A DNA stretch of 14,088 nucleotides from Candidatus Brocadiaceae bacterium (GTDB lineage Bacteria; Planctomycetota; Brocadiia; SM23-32), in the NCBI GenBank assembly GCA_030615435.1, contig JAUWZH010000038.1, positions 1-14,088 on the forward strand, written 5' to 3'. Of this stretch, positions 14,062 to 14,088 are shown one piece after another; the stretch's first letter is position 1, and each line of letters starts with the position of its first letter. The translations under genes were made by a program, and so were the position numbers. The notes under the pieces are model-generated. The model searched no databases and was not told the origin of the DNA. It saw only the letters and a list, made by a program, of their open reading frames with translations.

Positions 14062-14088
14062 CCTTCGGCGGGCTCGCTTTGCCCGAAG
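14062..14088. other. Imperfect GC-rich hairpin at the right edge
   Basis: CTTCGG...GGGC can pair with GCCCGAAG at the last bases (14063-14088) around TCGCTTT, with a small bulge. It lies upstream of the HypE-like gene and may be the terminator of a neighbour beyond the edge. It argues mildly that this stretch is not coding. Confidence 0.25.

Noticed and set aside
1..14088. CRISPR array, insertion sequence, phage or defence island
   Set aside because: No regularly spaced repeats, transposase, integrase, terminal inverted repeats with target duplication, or known defence domains were seen on either strand.

Overview
The window is about 14 kb of GC-rich bacterial DNA carrying mostly single genes and short operons, with several strand switches. 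The large secreted protein of unknown function, the sulfatase-superfamily enzyme, the LarA/HpcH/Ldh_2-type metabolic genes and the HypE-like AIR-synthase protein would fit a Planctomycetota or related bacterium, perhaps from an anaerobic or environmental genome. This placement rests on overall impression only, because no rRNA or lineage marker is present. Promoters of the ordinary sigma-70 type (TTGACA/TTGACC, 17-18 bp, TAnnnT) can be read before most transcription units. Start codons are a mix of ATG and GTG.

Layout. The first bases hold the start of a minus-strand gene that runs off the left edge, with a TATAAT box upstream. A divergent promoter then serves a plus-strand run: a secreted protein of unknown function (328-2226), a FabZ-like hydroxyacyl dehydratase (2284-2757) and the glycyl-tRNA synthetase beta chain (2846-5029). 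The glycyl-tRNA synthetase alpha gene is not beside it. Convergent to glyS is purD (5128-6399, minus).

The middle (6500-11340) looks accessory and catabolic. A LarA-family nickel-dependent 2-hydroxyacid racemase (6809-8065, plus) converges on a minus-strand pair: an HpcH/HpaI-type aldolase (8651-9466) followed by a truncated Ldh_2-type malate/lactate dehydrogenase (8237-8632). A roughly 480-bp divergent region with several inverted repeats separates the aldolase from a cytoplasmic sulfatase-superfamily hydrolase that has Thr at the nucleophile site (9951-11336, plus).

The right end has tRNA-Lys(CTT) (minus), a corrinoid adenosyltransferase CobA (plus) divergent from it, and a tight minus-strand pair: a HypE/AIR-synthase-related protein and a class I SAM methyltransferase.

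How they may work together: racemase, dehydrogenase fragment and aldolase are all enzymes of 2-hydroxy/2-oxo acid chemistry, so a locus for an uncommon hydroxy acid, now partly decayed, is a reasonable inference. The most unusual single observation is that the LarA homologue keeps the cofactor and nickel ligands but has Ser where LarA has its second catalytic His. No CRISPR array, insertion sequence, phage gene or clear defence system was seen.
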